A stretch of 64,000 nucleotides of DNA from Ensifer adhaerens (GTDB lineage Bacteria > Pseudomonadota > Alphaproteobacteria > Rhizobiales > Rhizobiaceae). The stretch is from NCBI RefSeq assembly GCF_001270265.1, contig NZ_LGAP01000002.1, forward strand, positions 680,001-744,000, given 5' to 3'. The first letter of the stretch is position 1. The number at the start of each line of letters is the position of its first letter. The notes beneath the pieces were generated by a model that was given only the letters and a program-made list of their open reading frames with translations, made no database searches and was not told the DNA's origin. The position numbers were made by a program, and so were the translations under genes. Below are positions 54,265-62,263 of this stretch, piece after piece.

Positions 54265-54480
54265 TCGACTGGCAGGTTTCCTGGCTCAGGACGTCGGGTG
54301 AGATCACCCTGGATTTGCCTCGCCTTCCCAGATCAGGGGCCGCCCTCTCGCGGTCTCGTCTCCAGTGGCTTCTTCCGGATCGCTCCGGAACGGCGCATTC
54401 ACGTCGCTCTACAGTCGCGGGGTCGGCCGTGATTTGAATGCCCAGCATGGGTCCATCCGTCACGTTCCCGTTTACTCCCG
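54265..54480 (-). promoter_or_regulatory. Cobalamin (adenosylcobalamin) riboswitch
   Basis: The minus strand shows the B12 box GCCAGGAAACCTGCC (54271-54285), the upstream GGGAAGGC and GCCACTGG conserved boxes, and the GGGAACGTGACGG start region near 54461-54474, in the right order and spacing. The cbtB start is 60 bases downstream, with GGAGG likely sequestered when B12 is bound. So cobalt uptake should fall when the cell has enough cobalamin. Confidence 0.93.
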
Positions 54481-54520
54481 AAACGCGTTCGCGTTGCGAG
54501 AACCAATCGATCCACGATGA

Positions 54521-55213
54521 TTAGGATCGCACCCCGGAGATGTCAATTAGACTTGCGCCGCCGCCCGGCCCATCCGCGACAAAATCCCGAAGGATCATGC
54601 GTTTATAGGCTTCGACGATCTGGTCGCCCTCTGCCCGGTCGACGGAGACCGCAAGCCGCATCGTGCAATCGCCGAGATGCATGATCAAAAAAGCGGCGCT
54701 GTCGATCGTCTCGCGCGGCGTGTCGGGCGCAAACCGCGCCCAGACGTCGGCAAGAAGCTGGCCGCCGGCGCGGCTTTGCAAAAGGTCGATCTCGCGCAGC
54801 GCCTTGTCGGCCTGCATCGCCGACCAGATGTCGCGCATCACAGGCTCGGCCAAGAACATATCGTAATAGATGTCGAACAGCACGGAGAAGGCGTCACGCA
54901 GTTCCGCGATCGACGTGACCTTGGCAAGCTCGGCCTCGATGCATTCGCGACAGACCGCATTGTAGCGCTCGGCCAGCGTGCGCACGATCGCCGCCTTGTC
55001 GGGGAAATACTGGTAGAGCGAGCCGATCGAAATTCCAGCCTTTTCAGCGACTTCGCTCATGCGCATGGCGTCGCTGCCCTTCTCCTGGATGATCGCCGTA
55101 GCGCAGGCAAGGATTTGCTCGACGCGCTCGCGGCTGCGTTTCTGGCTCGGCGTTCGGCGCAGCGCGGTCTCGTCGTCGGCGGGAACCGCGGTAGGGCCTA
55201 TTTCTGGAATCAT
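54521..55213 (-). CDS. TetR-family transcriptional regulator
   Basis: A 230-residue repressor with a TetR N-terminal HTH (RVEQILACATAIIQEKGSDAMRMSEVAEKAGISIGSLYQYF, split near residue 50). The C-terminal helical ligand-binding domain has DAFSVLFDIYYDMFLAEP and FLIMHLGDCTMRLAV. Divergent from the NmrA/DUF1772 operon, with a perfect palindrome at 55261-55276 in between, so it probably represses that operon and itself. The start lacks an obvious ribosome-binding site. The ligand is unknown. Confidence 0.9.
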   Translation of the reverse strand: MIPEIGPTAVPADDETALRRTPSQKRSRERVEQILACATAIIQEKGSDAMRMSEVAEKAGISIGSLYQYFPDKAAIVRTLAERYNAVCRECIEAELAKVTSIAELRDAFSVLFDIYYDMFLAEPVMRDIWSAMQADKALREIDLLQSRAGGQLLADVWARFAPDTPRETIDSAAFLIMHLGDCTMRLAVSVDRAEGDQIVEAYKRMILRDFVADGPGGGASLIDISGVRS

Positions 55214-55260
55214 GAGTGATGCTCACATTTTGACTTGACTCCTAAAATACGAGGATTTAT

Positions 55261-55276
55261 CACATTTGCAAATGTG
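55261..55276. promoter_or_regulatory. Candidate TetR operator (16-bp perfect palindrome)
   Basis: CACATTTGCAAATGTG lies 41 bases upstream of the NmrA-like start and 48 bases upstream of the tetR start, in an AT-rich stretch. GAGTGATGCTCA nearby (55213-55224) repeats the TGAG half. Its position suits control of both promoters. Confidence 0.5.
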
Positions 55277-55316
55277 AGAGATACTCATGTTTGTGAATGA
55301 ACCTCAGGAGGAAGCG

Positions 55317-56147
55317 ATGACGGACAAACTCACACTGGTTTTGGGCGGTACCGGCAAGACGGGGCGGCGGGTCGCTGCCCGCCTTCAGGAGCGTGGCATT
55401 TCGGTGCGCATCGGCGCCCGTTCGGCGTCGCCTTCCTTCGACTGGACCGACGAGGCGACCTGGCCGGCAGTCCTTGAGAACGTCGAGCGCATCTATGTCA
55501 GCTACCAGCCGGATCTGGCGGTGCCGGGCGCCGTCGAGACCATCCGCAAATTCTCGGGCCTTGCCGTTCGCTCGGGCATCAAGCGGCTGGTGCTTCTGTC
55601 GGGGCGCGGCGAGGACGAGGCGGAAGCGGCCGAGCGCGAACTGCAGGCCTCCGGCGCCGACTGGACGATCATCCGGGCCAGCTGGTTCTTCGAGAATTTC
55701 AGCGAAGATTTTCTGGCCGGTGCCGTTTCCAGCGGCTCGGTCTTCCTGCCGCCGGATGAGATCACCGAGCCTTTCATCGGCAGCGACGACATTGCCGACG
55801 TCGCGGTTGCCGCGCTGTTGGACGAGGGGCATGTCGGCAATATCTACGAGCTGACCGGCCCGCGATTGATGACGTTTGCTGAGGCGGTGGCCGAGATCGC
55901 CGCGGCTGCCAACCGCCGGATCGCTTACCAGTCCGTGCCGGTTGCCGATTTCGCCGCGCAGTTGCAGGCCGACGGTTTGCCTGATGACTACGTCGAACTC
56001 ATCCGCTATCTCTTCACGTCGGTGCTCGACGGACGCAATTCTCAACTGACGTCCGATGTCGAGCGTGTGCTTGGGCGCAGGCCGCGCGATTTCGCCGACT
56101 ACGCCCGGGAGACCGCTGCAACAGGTGTCTGGAGTATTGCCGCATGA
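55317..56147 (+). CDS. NmrA-like NAD(P)-binding protein
   Basis: A 276-residue atypical SDR of the NmrA group. The nucleotide-binding start is LTLVLGGTGKTGRRVAARLQ. Middle segments are RLVLLSGRGEDEAEAAEREL and WTIIRASWFFENFSEDFL, and DEITEPFIGSDDIADVAVAALL precedes the C-terminal domain. Such proteins are quinone/NADPH oxidoreductases or redox sensors. AGGAGG lies six bases before ATG 55317; a further ATG at 55287 is not used. Its stop overlaps the DUF1772 start (ATGA). Confidence 0.9.
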   Translation: MTDKLTLVLGGTGKTGRRVAARLQERGISVRIGARSASPSFDWTDEATWPAVLENVERIYVSYQPDLAVPGAVETIRKFSGLAVRSGIKRLVLLSGRGEDEAEAAERELQASGADWTIIRASWFFENFSEDFLAGAVSSGSVFLPPDEITEPFIGSDDIADVAVAALLDEGHVGNIYELTGPRLMTFAEAVAEIAAAANRRIAYQSVPVADFAAQLQADGLPDDYVELIRYLFTSVLDGRNSQLTSDVERVLGRRPRDFADYARETAATGVWSIAA

Positions 56148-56623
56148 TCCCGCTGATCCCCGCTCTGGCGTTTTCCGCCGCGATCGGTTCCGGCCTGATG
56201 GCTGGACTGTTCTTCATCTTCTCGGTCTGCATCATGCAGGCCTTGTCGCGGCTGCCGGCAGAGCAGGGGATCGCGGCAATGAACACCATCAATGTGGTGA
56301 TCCAGAATCCGCTGTTCCTCAGCGCCTTCATGGGCACGGCGCTTCTGGGGCTCGCTCTGGTGATTGCGGCCTTCATCTGGGGCGGTAATGGCAGTGTGCT
56401 GCTGGCAGCCGGCGGCATCGTTTACGTCGTCGGCGTGCTGATCGTCACCATCGTCTTCAACGTACCGATGAACGATGCGCTGGCGGCGGCCACGCCCGGG
56501 CAGGCCGCCACCGAAATCTGGCAGCAGCGCTACCTGACCGACTGGGTCTGGTGGAACCATGTACGCACGGTGTCTTCGATCGGGGCGCTGGCCTTGTTCA
56601 TTCTGGGTTTTGCGCGCAGCTGA
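56144..56623 (+). CDS. DUF1772 (anthrone oxygenase-like) membrane protein
   Basis: A 159-residue protein with four transmembrane helices: LAFSAAIGSGLMAGLFFIFSV, FMGTALLGLALVIAAFIWG, VLLAAGGIVYVVGVLIVTIV and the C-terminal VSSIGALALFILGFA. It has the family NVPMNDALA and WWNHVRT motifs. Some relatives act in fungal anthrone oxidation. Translation is coupled to the NmrA-like gene by the ATGA overlap, and the pair with TetR is a recurring bacterial cassette as I recall. The substrate is unknown. Confidence 0.88.
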   Translation: MIPLIPALAFSAAIGSGLMAGLFFIFSVCIMQALSRLPAEQGIAAMNTINVVIQNPLFLSAFMGTALLGLALVIAAFIWGGNGSVLLAAGGIVYVVGVLIVTIVFNVPMNDALAAATPGQAATEIWQQRYLTDWVWWNHVRTVSSIGALALFILGFARS

Positions 56624-56669
56624 AAACTGCCGGCCGGCGGATTTTCTTATGATCCGCCGGCTATCTCCA

Positions 56670-57467
56670 TCAGTCGACCAGCGAACCGCAGGTGAGATTG
56701 GCGATCGCGCCCGTCATGGCGCTCGCCCGATCCGAGGCGACGAAGGCGGCATAGTCGGCGACCTCCTCGAGTCTTGGGAAGCGCCCGAGCAATGTGCCGG
56801 TTTTCGCCCGGCCGTCGAGCATCTCCTCAACGGTGGTATCGAAGCGGTCGGCAAAGCCTTGAAAGACGGCGCGCGCATGCGAAACCGGCAGTGCCTCGGG
56901 AATGGCATCCGGGCGCAGGCAGATGACGCGGATGCCATGGCTGCCGAGCTCGCCAGCGAGAATGCGCGAGAAGGTCTCGATGGCGCCGCAGGTGGTGCCA
57001 TAGCCGAGGAAGCCCGAGCCGGACATGTGCGCGCCCGGCGTCGAAAGCGTCAGGATGACGCCGCTGCCGTTTCTTTCCATGTGTGTCGCGGCCGCCTTTG
57101 CGGTGATGAAGTTGGCGCGGGTATAGGTTGCGATCGGGCGCTCGAACTGTTCCAGCGTCAGCTCCGAAAGCGGCGGGCCCTGAATATGGGCAAAGCCGAC
57201 GGCAGTCAGGACCACGTCGATCCGGTCGGCGCGCTCCACGACCGATTGCGCATGCCGCTCGACGGCGGCCTGATCCAGGACATCGACGACGTCGAACTCC
57301 GCCTTTCCACCCGCTGCCCGAATTGTCTCGGCCGTGCGGCTCAAGGTTTCGGCCGTGCGCCCGACCAGGAAGACGCTCGCGCCTTCGCGGGCAAAGGCAC
57401 GCGCCGCAGCACCGCCGATCGCGCCGCTGCCGCCATAGACAATCGCCACCTTACTGTGAAGCAACAT
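56670..57467 (-). CDS. SDR family oxidoreductase
   Basis: A 265-residue short-chain dehydrogenase with VAIVYGGSGAIGGAAARAFAR (cofactor loop; first Gly variant GGSGAIGG). LTLSTPGAHMSGSGFLGYGT replaces the usual YxxxK with a Ser/Tyr-containing stretch, and the C-terminus is GAIANLTCGSLVD. The catalytic YxxxK is not clear, so activity could be altered. GGGAGG lies five bases before the ATG. It converges on the DUF1772 gene, with a 46-base gap. Confidence 0.85.
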   Translation of the reverse strand: MLLHSKVAIVYGGSGAIGGAAARAFAREGASVFLVGRTAETLSRTAETIRAAGGKAEFDVVDVLDQAAVERHAQSVVERADRIDVVLTAVGFAHIQGPPLSELTLEQFERPIATYTRANFITAKAAATHMERNGSGVILTLSTPGAHMSGSGFLGYGTTCGAIETFSRILAGELGSHGIRVICLRPDAIPEALPVSHARAVFQGFADRFDTTVEEMLDGRAKTGTLLGRFPRLEEVADYAAFVASDRASAMTGAIANLTCGSLVD

Positions 57468-57499
57468 TGCAGCCTCCCTTTTTCCTCTCCGGGTGAATG

Positions 57500-57566
57500 G
57501 GCATGCGGCATGAGGCCCTGGATCGCACCGATCCCAAGGAGAAAATCATGCAGCAAGTCTGATGCG
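57500..57566. repeat. Degenerate RIME-like fragment
   Basis: GCATGCGGCATG, a GGATCGCACCGATCC hairpin and AAATCATGCAGCAAG resemble parts of the elements at 43.2 and 48.2 kb, in the gap between two minus-strand genes. It is short and degraded, so the assignment is tentative. Confidence 0.4.
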
Positions 57567-57576
57567 TTAAGGTGTG

Positions 57577-58137
57577 CTAGCGCAGCGATATCCGCTGCGC
57601 ATATTCCTGCTCGAGCCGGGTGTGCTTGTTCCAGAATCCGTGCGATGTGCGGCCGGAAACCACGTCGGCGAGAATGTCGAGATGGGTGTGCCAGCCGGCC
57701 GCCACGCTTGCCATCATCTCCTCTTTCGCGATGCGCGAATGGGTGACCACCAGCAGCACCTTGGCGCCTCTTGCTTCCAGATCGAAACGCACCTGCGATG
57801 GCGTCGGCGTGCCTTCGCCCCAGCTATAGGCCAGCAGATGCGGCGGCTCGCAGGCGATGATGCGGCCATGGATGCGGCTTACGCCGGCAAGGGCCGCATA
57901 TTTGGCTGGCGGTTGGCCGCCATCCGTGCCGAGTTCCTCATGGCGGAAGATGTGTTCGACCGCCGCTTCGGCCACAGCGCCAATGGTTCCCGAGGCCATC
58001 CACAGGCGGCGCTTGTCCTCCTCGGTCAGATAGGCCCAGATGCGCTCGATCGGTCCCGGCAGCAACCGCTCGATGCGTGCCGCATCCGGCGCGACGATCC
58101 GGGCATATCCGTCGTCGGTGCCGGTTGACGCAGTCAT
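57577..58137 (-). CDS. SRPBCC family protein (AHSA1/START-like)
   Basis: A 186-residue helix-grip protein with ARIERLLPGPIERIWAYLTE, EDKRRLWMASGTIG and the C-terminal VLLVVTHSRIAKEEMMASVAAGWHTHLDIL (split across residues 130-160). These are SRPBCC/AHSA1 marks. Such proteins bind hydrophobic ligands or act in stress responses. Its ATG overlaps the stop of the ArsR gene (ATGA), so the two are coupled, a common ArsR-SRPBCC arrangement. The ligand is unknown. Confidence 0.87.
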   Translation of the reverse strand: MTASTGTDDGYARIVAPDAARIERLLPGPIERIWAYLTEEDKRRLWMASGTIGAVAEAAVEHIFRHEELGTDGGQPPAKYAALAGVSRIHGRIIACEPPHLLAYSWGEGTPTPSQVRFDLEARGAKVLLVVTHSRIAKEEMMASVAAGWHTHLDILADVVSGRTSHGFWNKHTRLEQEYAQRISLR

Positions 58138-58520
58138 CGCTTCTTCTCCGTTTCCGGCCGCGTCGTGGTCCGCTCCTCAGCGCCCTTGGCGGCGTCTTCG
58201 GCCAGAAGCAGCGCCTCCAGCACGTCGATGCGCTGACGCCAGAAGGCCTCGTAGTGGCGCATCCATTCCATGCCGGCATGCATCGGTTCGGCGTCGAGCC
58301 GGCAGACATGCGCCCGGCCGCGCACCTCGCGCCGCACGAGGCCGGCACCTTCGAGCACCTTGATGTGTTTCGATGCGGCGGCAAGCGAAATGGAGAAGGG
58401 GGCGGCAAGCTCGCCCACCAGTCGCTCACCCCCTGACAGATCCTGCAGCATCGCCCGCCGCGTCGGGTCGGACAGCGCATGGAATACGGCGTCGAGCCGA
58501 TCGTTCATATATTCAACCAT
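58134..58520 (-). CDS. ArsR-family transcriptional regulator
   Basis: A 128-residue winged-helix repressor with ALSDPTRRAMLQDLSGGERLVGELAAPFSISLAAASKHIKVLEGAGLV (split across residues 15-62) and the wing VRREVRGRAHVCRL. No thiol metal-sensing ELCVCDL motif is present, so it probably senses no metal. The start could be 58508 (MNDRL) because the 58520 ATG lies inside the candidate operator. It leads the ArsR-SRPBCC operon. Confidence 0.9.
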   Translation of the reverse strand: MVEYMNDRLDAVFHALSDPTRRAMLQDLSGGERLVGELAAPFSISLAAASKHIKVLEGAGLVRREVRGRAHVCRLDAEPMHAGMEWMRHYEAFWRQRIDVLEALLLAEDAAKGAEERTTTRPETEKKR

Positions 58521-58568
58521 GTCGTTGAATATCGCCTATGGCGCCGCTATTGTCAACCGATCGGTTGA
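58509..58568. promoter_or_regulatory. Two candidate ArsR operators
   Basis: ATATTCAAC (58509-58517) pairs with GTTGAATAT (58524-58532) around six bases. TCAACCGATCGGTTGA (58553-58568) is a perfect palindrome. Both carry TTCAAC/GTTGAA-type half-sites and sit over and just upstream of the arsR start, as expected for autorepression. Confidence 0.55.
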
Positions 58569-58579
58569 ATGTTCTGGCG

Positions 58580-59383
58580 TCAACCGGTGACGGCCTTAAC
58601 CGCCTGTTCTGTCCGGTGCCGCTCCTTCCAGGCTTCCAGCGCTTCAGCCAAGTCCGGGGTCGGCACCATGCGGGCGAATTGTTCGCCTTCCAGCAGAAGC
58701 CCCTCGGCGATCGACATGTTGAGGCCGCGGGTGACGGCGGTGATGATGGTCTGCGTCGCAAGCGGCGAATGGCGCAGGATGCGTTTGGCAAGCGCGCGGG
58801 CGGCGGGCATGAGTTCTTCATGGGCAACGACGCTGTTGACCAGTCCCAGCTGGAGCGCGTGTTCGGCCGAAAAGTCGTCGCCGGTCAGAAGCAGTTCCAG
58901 CGCGCGTTTGCGGCCGGCGAGCCGGGGCAGGCGCTGCGTGCCGCCAAAGGTCGGCGGCATGCCGAGCTTGATTTCGGGTTTGGCAAAGCGGGCGCGATCG
59001 CTGGCCACGGCAAGATGCATGGCCTCGGTGATTTCGCAGCCACCGCCATAGGCGAGACCATTGACGGCGGCGATCACAGGCTTTGGAAACGCCTCCAGCC
59101 TTGCGGTCAGGCGCTGGCCGCGGCGGACAAAATCGCGCACGGCGGTGTTTGCGCCCTTGGCAACGCTCCCGGAAAACTCGTGGATGTCGCCGCCGGCGGA
59201 AAAAGCCCGTTCGCCGGCTCCGGTGATGATCACGGCGCCGACATTGTCGTTCACCTCGAGCATGTCGAGCAGGCTTAAGAACCAATCGATCAGTTCGTAG
59301 CTGAGCGCATTGAGCCTGGCCGGCCGGTTCAGCGTCAGAAGCGCGATGCCATCGGAAATCTGCAGCAATACGGTGTCGGACAT
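58580..59383 (-). CDS. Enoyl-CoA hydratase/isomerase family protein
   Basis: A 267-residue crotonase-fold enzyme with LTLNRPARLNALSYELID, AGERAFSAGGDIHEFSG (oxyanion-hole GG), VNGLAYGGGCEITEAMHLAVASDRARF and PEIKLGMPPTFGGTQRLPRL. The catalytic Glu of classical hydratases appears in GGGCEI, while the second acidic residue is less clear. It acts on an acyl-CoA of unknown chain. GAAGGGAG precedes the ATG. It is divergent from a TetR regulator across 95 bases with a palindrome. Confidence 0.9.
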   Translation of the reverse strand: MSDTVLLQISDGIALLTLNRPARLNALSYELIDWFLSLLDMLEVNDNVGAVIITGAGERAFSAGGDIHEFSGSVAKGANTAVRDFVRRGQRLTARLEAFPKPVIAAVNGLAYGGGCEITEAMHLAVASDRARFAKPEIKLGMPPTFGGTQRLPRLAGRKRALELLLTGDDFSAEHALQLGLVNSVVAHEELMPAARALAKRILRHSPLATQTIITAVTRGLNMSIAEGLLLEGEQFARMVPTPDLAEALEAWKERHRTEQAVKAVTG

Positions 59384-59448
59384 GGTGGTCTCCCTTCGTC
59401 ACTTCGAGCGAGGCATTGACGGGGCGAGGCTAGGTGAGAGAAGGTTCG

Positions 59449-59474
59449 ATGTATATTCACTAGGCGGTATACAT
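59449..59474. promoter_or_regulatory. Candidate TetR operator between echA-like and tetR genes
   Basis: ATGTATA (59449-59455) and TATACAT (59468-59474) form a perfect 7-bp inverted repeat with a 12-base centre, ending only four bases before the tetR start codon. Binding here would block the tetR start region and could act on the divergent gene. Confidence 0.45.
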
Positions 59475-59478
59475 AGAG

Positions 59479-60060
59479 ATGGCGAAACCTGAGCGCACCA
59501 CCCGGGAAGGCATTATCGATGCCGCTTCGAAACTCTTCTATGCCGAGGGCATTCGCGCCGTCAGCGTCGATGCGGTGGCGGAAGCTGCCGGCGTGACGAA
59601 GCGCACGCTCTACTATCACTTCGAAAGCAAGGACGAGCTGATCGCCGCCTATCTTGAAGGTCGTGACCAGCCGAACCTGACGCTCTTTCGCAAATGGTTC
59701 GATGCGGCAGACGGCGATCTTGCCGCGAAGGTCGAGGCGATCTTCGTCAATCTCGCCCGCGCTGCCCGGCATCCCAAGTGGAAGGGCTGTGGTTTCCTGC
59801 GCACCTCGGCCGAGCTTGCCAACATGCCCGGCCATCCGGCGATCCGCATCGGGGCTGCGCACAAGAAGAAATTCGAAGCCTGGTTGATGCAGGTGTTCTC
59901 CGAGGCAGGCATCGATGATGCAGGCGAACTGGCGCGCCAGATGCTGCTGCTGCTCGACGGCAGTTTTGCGGTCGTCCTTCTGCACCGGGATGCAAGCTAC
60001 ATGGAGAGCGCGGGCAAGGCGGCAGCGACGCTGGTTCGTGTGGCGGCGGTTGCCCGCTGA
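59479..60060 (+). CDS. TetR/AcrR-family transcriptional regulator
   Basis: A 193-residue regulator with the TetR HTH (TREGIIDAASKLFYAEGIRAVSVDAVAEAAGVTKRTLYYHF, split near residue 30). The C-terminal domain has WKGCGFLRTSAELANMPGHPA, typical of the TetR_C_7/YcdC-like group. It is divergent from the enoyl-CoA hydratase gene and may control it. No Shine-Dalgarno is evident before the ATG, which lies close to the palindrome; translation may be leaderless. The ligand is unknown. Confidence 0.9.
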   Translation: MAKPERTTREGIIDAASKLFYAEGIRAVSVDAVAEAAGVTKRTLYYHFESKDELIAAYLEGRDQPNLTLFRKWFDAADGDLAAKVEAIFVNLARAARHPKWKGCGFLRTSAELANMPGHPAIRIGAAHKKKFEAWLMQVFSEAGIDDAGELARQMLLLLDGSFAVVLLHRDASYMESAGKAAATLVRVAAVAR

Positions 60061-60101
60061 CCGCGGATTTCTGCTGTCAGGACTGCCGTCACTCGGTGGT
60101 G

Positions 60102-60239
60102 ATGCAGGACCATGCCGGCCATAGGCTGGAGCGCTGCTCCTACGCGACCGAGCTTCCGCAGGGCGACGTCGATGACGTCATCTCGGTCGGGGCGATCGCG
60201 ACGGCCGCAGTCTCGTCGACCGGACCCAACTGCAACTGA
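60102..60239 (+). other. Possible gene remnant in a 400-base gap
   Basis: A 45-codon frame from ATG 60102 reads ERCSYATELPQGDVDDVISV, with the open upstream part containing FCCQDCRH. It is protein-like but lacks a ribosome-binding site and any known family. The rest of the 60061-60460 interval shows no other gene. It may be a decayed or spurious frame. Confidence 0.22.
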
Positions 60240-60460
60240 CCGGCTCGTCTGTCTGTTTGGCCCGCTTGCTACGGGGGAGGACGTCACGGCTTTTCCGGAG
60301 ACTTCGCGCCAGCAGCAGCGGTGGCCGGAAATCGCAGGCTTCAGTACCTCGTTGAAACGGCGATCCGGACCGGGCCGCCCCGGTCTGCATAGGCGCCAGC
60401 ACTCTTGGCAAAATCGGTGCCGCGATACAGATTGCATCCCAAGAAAACCGGGAGGACGAC

Positions 60461-60811
60461 ATGGCAGTCAAACGCATCGTGTCCAATCTATACGCGCCAG
60501 ATCCGCGAGCCGCGCACGCCTTTTACGCCGATCTGCTCGGGCTCCAGGTGGTGATGGATCACGGCTGGATCCTGACGTTTGCGGCGGAGGGGCAGGCGGC
60601 GATGCCGCAGGTCAGCGTGGCGAGCCAAGGCGGGTCCGACACGCCGGTGCCGGTGCTTTCGATCGAGGTGGACGATGCCGACGCGGTCTATGCCCAAGCC
60701 CGGGCAAGGGGCGTGACGATCGTCTATGACATCACCGACGAGCCCTGGGGCGTCCGGCGTTTCTATCTGCGCGACCCGTTCGGCAATGTGATCAATATCC
60801 TGTCCCATTGA
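60461..60811 (+). CDS. VOC family protein (glyoxalase superfamily)
   Basis: A 116-residue single VOC module pair. Marks are RIVSNLYAPDPRAAHAFYADLLG at the start, TPVPVLSIEVDDADAVYAQARARG and the end FYLRDPFGNVINILSH. The final Asp-Pro-x-Gly-Asn segment is typical of glyoxalase/bleomycin-resistance folds; metal ligands are not complete, so catalysis is uncertain. GGGAGG lies six bases before the ATG. It converges on the PLP enzyme gene across a hairpin. Confidence 0.88.
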   Translation: MAVKRIVSNLYAPDPRAAHAFYADLLGLQVVMDHGWILTFAAEGQAAMPQVSVASQGGSDTPVPVLSIEVDDADAVYAQARARGVTIVYDITDEPWGVRRFYLRDPFGNVINILSH

Positions 60812-60818
60812 AAAGACC

Positions 60819-60845
60819 GGCCGCCGAAGGGATCGGCGGCCAATC
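60819..60845. terminator. Hairpin between convergent VOC and PLP-enzyme genes
   Basis: A 9-bp stem (GGCCGCCGA / TCGGCGGCC) with loop AGGGA. The flanks have AAAAGACC and AATCTTCT but no strong T-run, so it may act as a weak bidirectional terminator. Confidence 0.6.
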
Positions 60846-60853
60846 TTCTAGTA

Positions 60854-62137
60854 TTAGGCCAGCGTCAGCGCGTTGGTGAGGTCGGCGACCAGATCGTCCG
60901 GATGTTCGATGCCGATCGAAAGCCGGATCGTCGTGTCGAGAACGCCGATGCGGCGGCGCACATCAATCGGCACGCCGGAATGGGTCATCGCCGCCGGGTG
61001 GCTAGCCAGCGATTCCGTGCCGCCAAGGCTGACGGCGAGCTTGAAGATCTGCAGCGCGTTCAGGAAGCGGAAGGCCGCCTCCTGGCCGCCGGTGATGTCG
61101 AACGAGAAGGTCGAGCCGGCGCCGGTGCACTGTGCCGCATAGGCCTTGCCGAGCGGTGAGGCTTCGTCGTGGAAGGGCAGGTAATGGATGCGCTCGACCT
61201 TGGGATGGTCGCGCAGGAACTCGGCGACGATGCGGGCATTGTCGTTGGCCTTGTTCATACGCACCGATAGGGTTTCGAGCGAACGGCCGAGCATCCAGCA
61301 CGAATGCGGGTCGAGCTGCGTGCCGATGGCGCCGCGCAGCGCCTTCACCTGCTTCATCACCGCCTTCGAGCCGAGTGCGGCGCCGGCGATCAGGTCGGAG
61401 TGGCCGCCGACATATTTGGTCAGCGAATAGAGCGAGATATCGGCGCCGTGCTCGATCGGTCGCTGGAAGACCGGGCCGAGCAGGGTGTTGTCGCAGGCGA
61501 TCACCGGCGTATGCCCCTGCCTGGCGCCGATTGCGTCGGCGACGCGGCGGATCATGGCGACGTCGACGAGGCTGTTGGTCGGATTGGCCGGCGTTTCGAT
61601 AAGGATCACCGAGACGCGGCCCTTGGCCATCGCCTCTTCGGCGGCAGCGGTCACCGCGGCCTCGTTGACGCCATCGGCAAAGCCGACGGCCGAGACGCCG
61701 AGATTGAGGAAGGTTTTCGCCAGCAGCGTCTCCGTGCCGCCATAGAGCGGCTGGCTATGCAGCACCGCGTCGCCGGGCTTCACGAAGGCGAGCAGCGTCG
61801 TTGCGATCGCCGACATGCCGGAGGAAAACAGCACGCAGCTTTCCGTGCGCTCATAGACGGCGAGGCGATCCTCGACGATCTCGCTGTTCGGGTGGTTGAA
61901 GCGCGAATAGACGAGGCCGGCGCCCACACCTGCCGGCGGCTCGCGGCGGCCGGAGACGAAATCGAAGAAGTCACGGCCTTCTTCCGCCGAGCGAAATACG
62001 AAGGTGGAGGTCAGGAATACCGGCGGCTTGACGGCCCCCTCCGACAGTTCTGGATCGTAGCCATAGTTCAGCATCAGGGTTTCGGGATGCAGCTTGTGGT
62101 TTCCGATATGGGTCTTGGAGGGGTGCGGCGCGGTCAT
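60854..62137 (-). CDS. Cystathionine gamma-synthase / methionine gamma-lyase family PLP enzyme
   Basis: A 427-residue Cys/Met metabolism PLP enzyme. The cofactor lysine is in [20 protein letters not shown]. It also has [52 protein letters not shown] and the end [17 protein letters not shown]. Members act as gamma-synthases, gamma-lyases or sulfhydrylases, and the sequence alone does not decide. The N-terminal extension ([20 protein letters not shown]) marks a subgroup common in rhizobia. CAGGAGAAAAGCC precedes the ATG. It is divergent from an Lrp regulator. Confidence 0.9.
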   Translation of the reverse strand: MTAPHPSKTHIGNHKLHPETLMLNYGYDPELSEGAVKPPVFLTSTFVFRSAEEGRDFFDFVSGRREPPAGVGAGLVYSRFNHPNSEIVEDRLAVYERTESCVLFSSGMSAIATTLLAFVKPGDAVLHSQPLYGGTETLLAKTFLNLGVSAVGFADGVNEAAVTAAAEEAMAKGRVSVILIETPANPTNSLVDVAMIRRVADAIGARQGHTPVIACDNTLLGPVFQRPIEHGADISLYSLTKYVGGHSDLIAGAALGSKAVMKQVKALRGAIGTQLDPHSCWMLGRSLETLSVRMNKANDNARIVAEFLRDHPKVERIHYLPFHDEASPLGKAYAAQCTGAGSTFSFDITGGQEAAFRFLNALQIFKLAVSLGGTESLASHPAAMTHSGVPIDVRRRIGVLDTTIRLSIGIEHPDDLVADLTNALTLA

Positions 62138-62263
62138 GGCTTTTCTCCTGAAGCGAAACGGGTGCGGCTGACAGGCAAATTATATCAGATGCTTGGACCG
62201 ATCCTTGCTATTTGCGATCACATGCCCTTGAGTTGCGCAAAGAATTGCCGGGATCAGGAAAAT

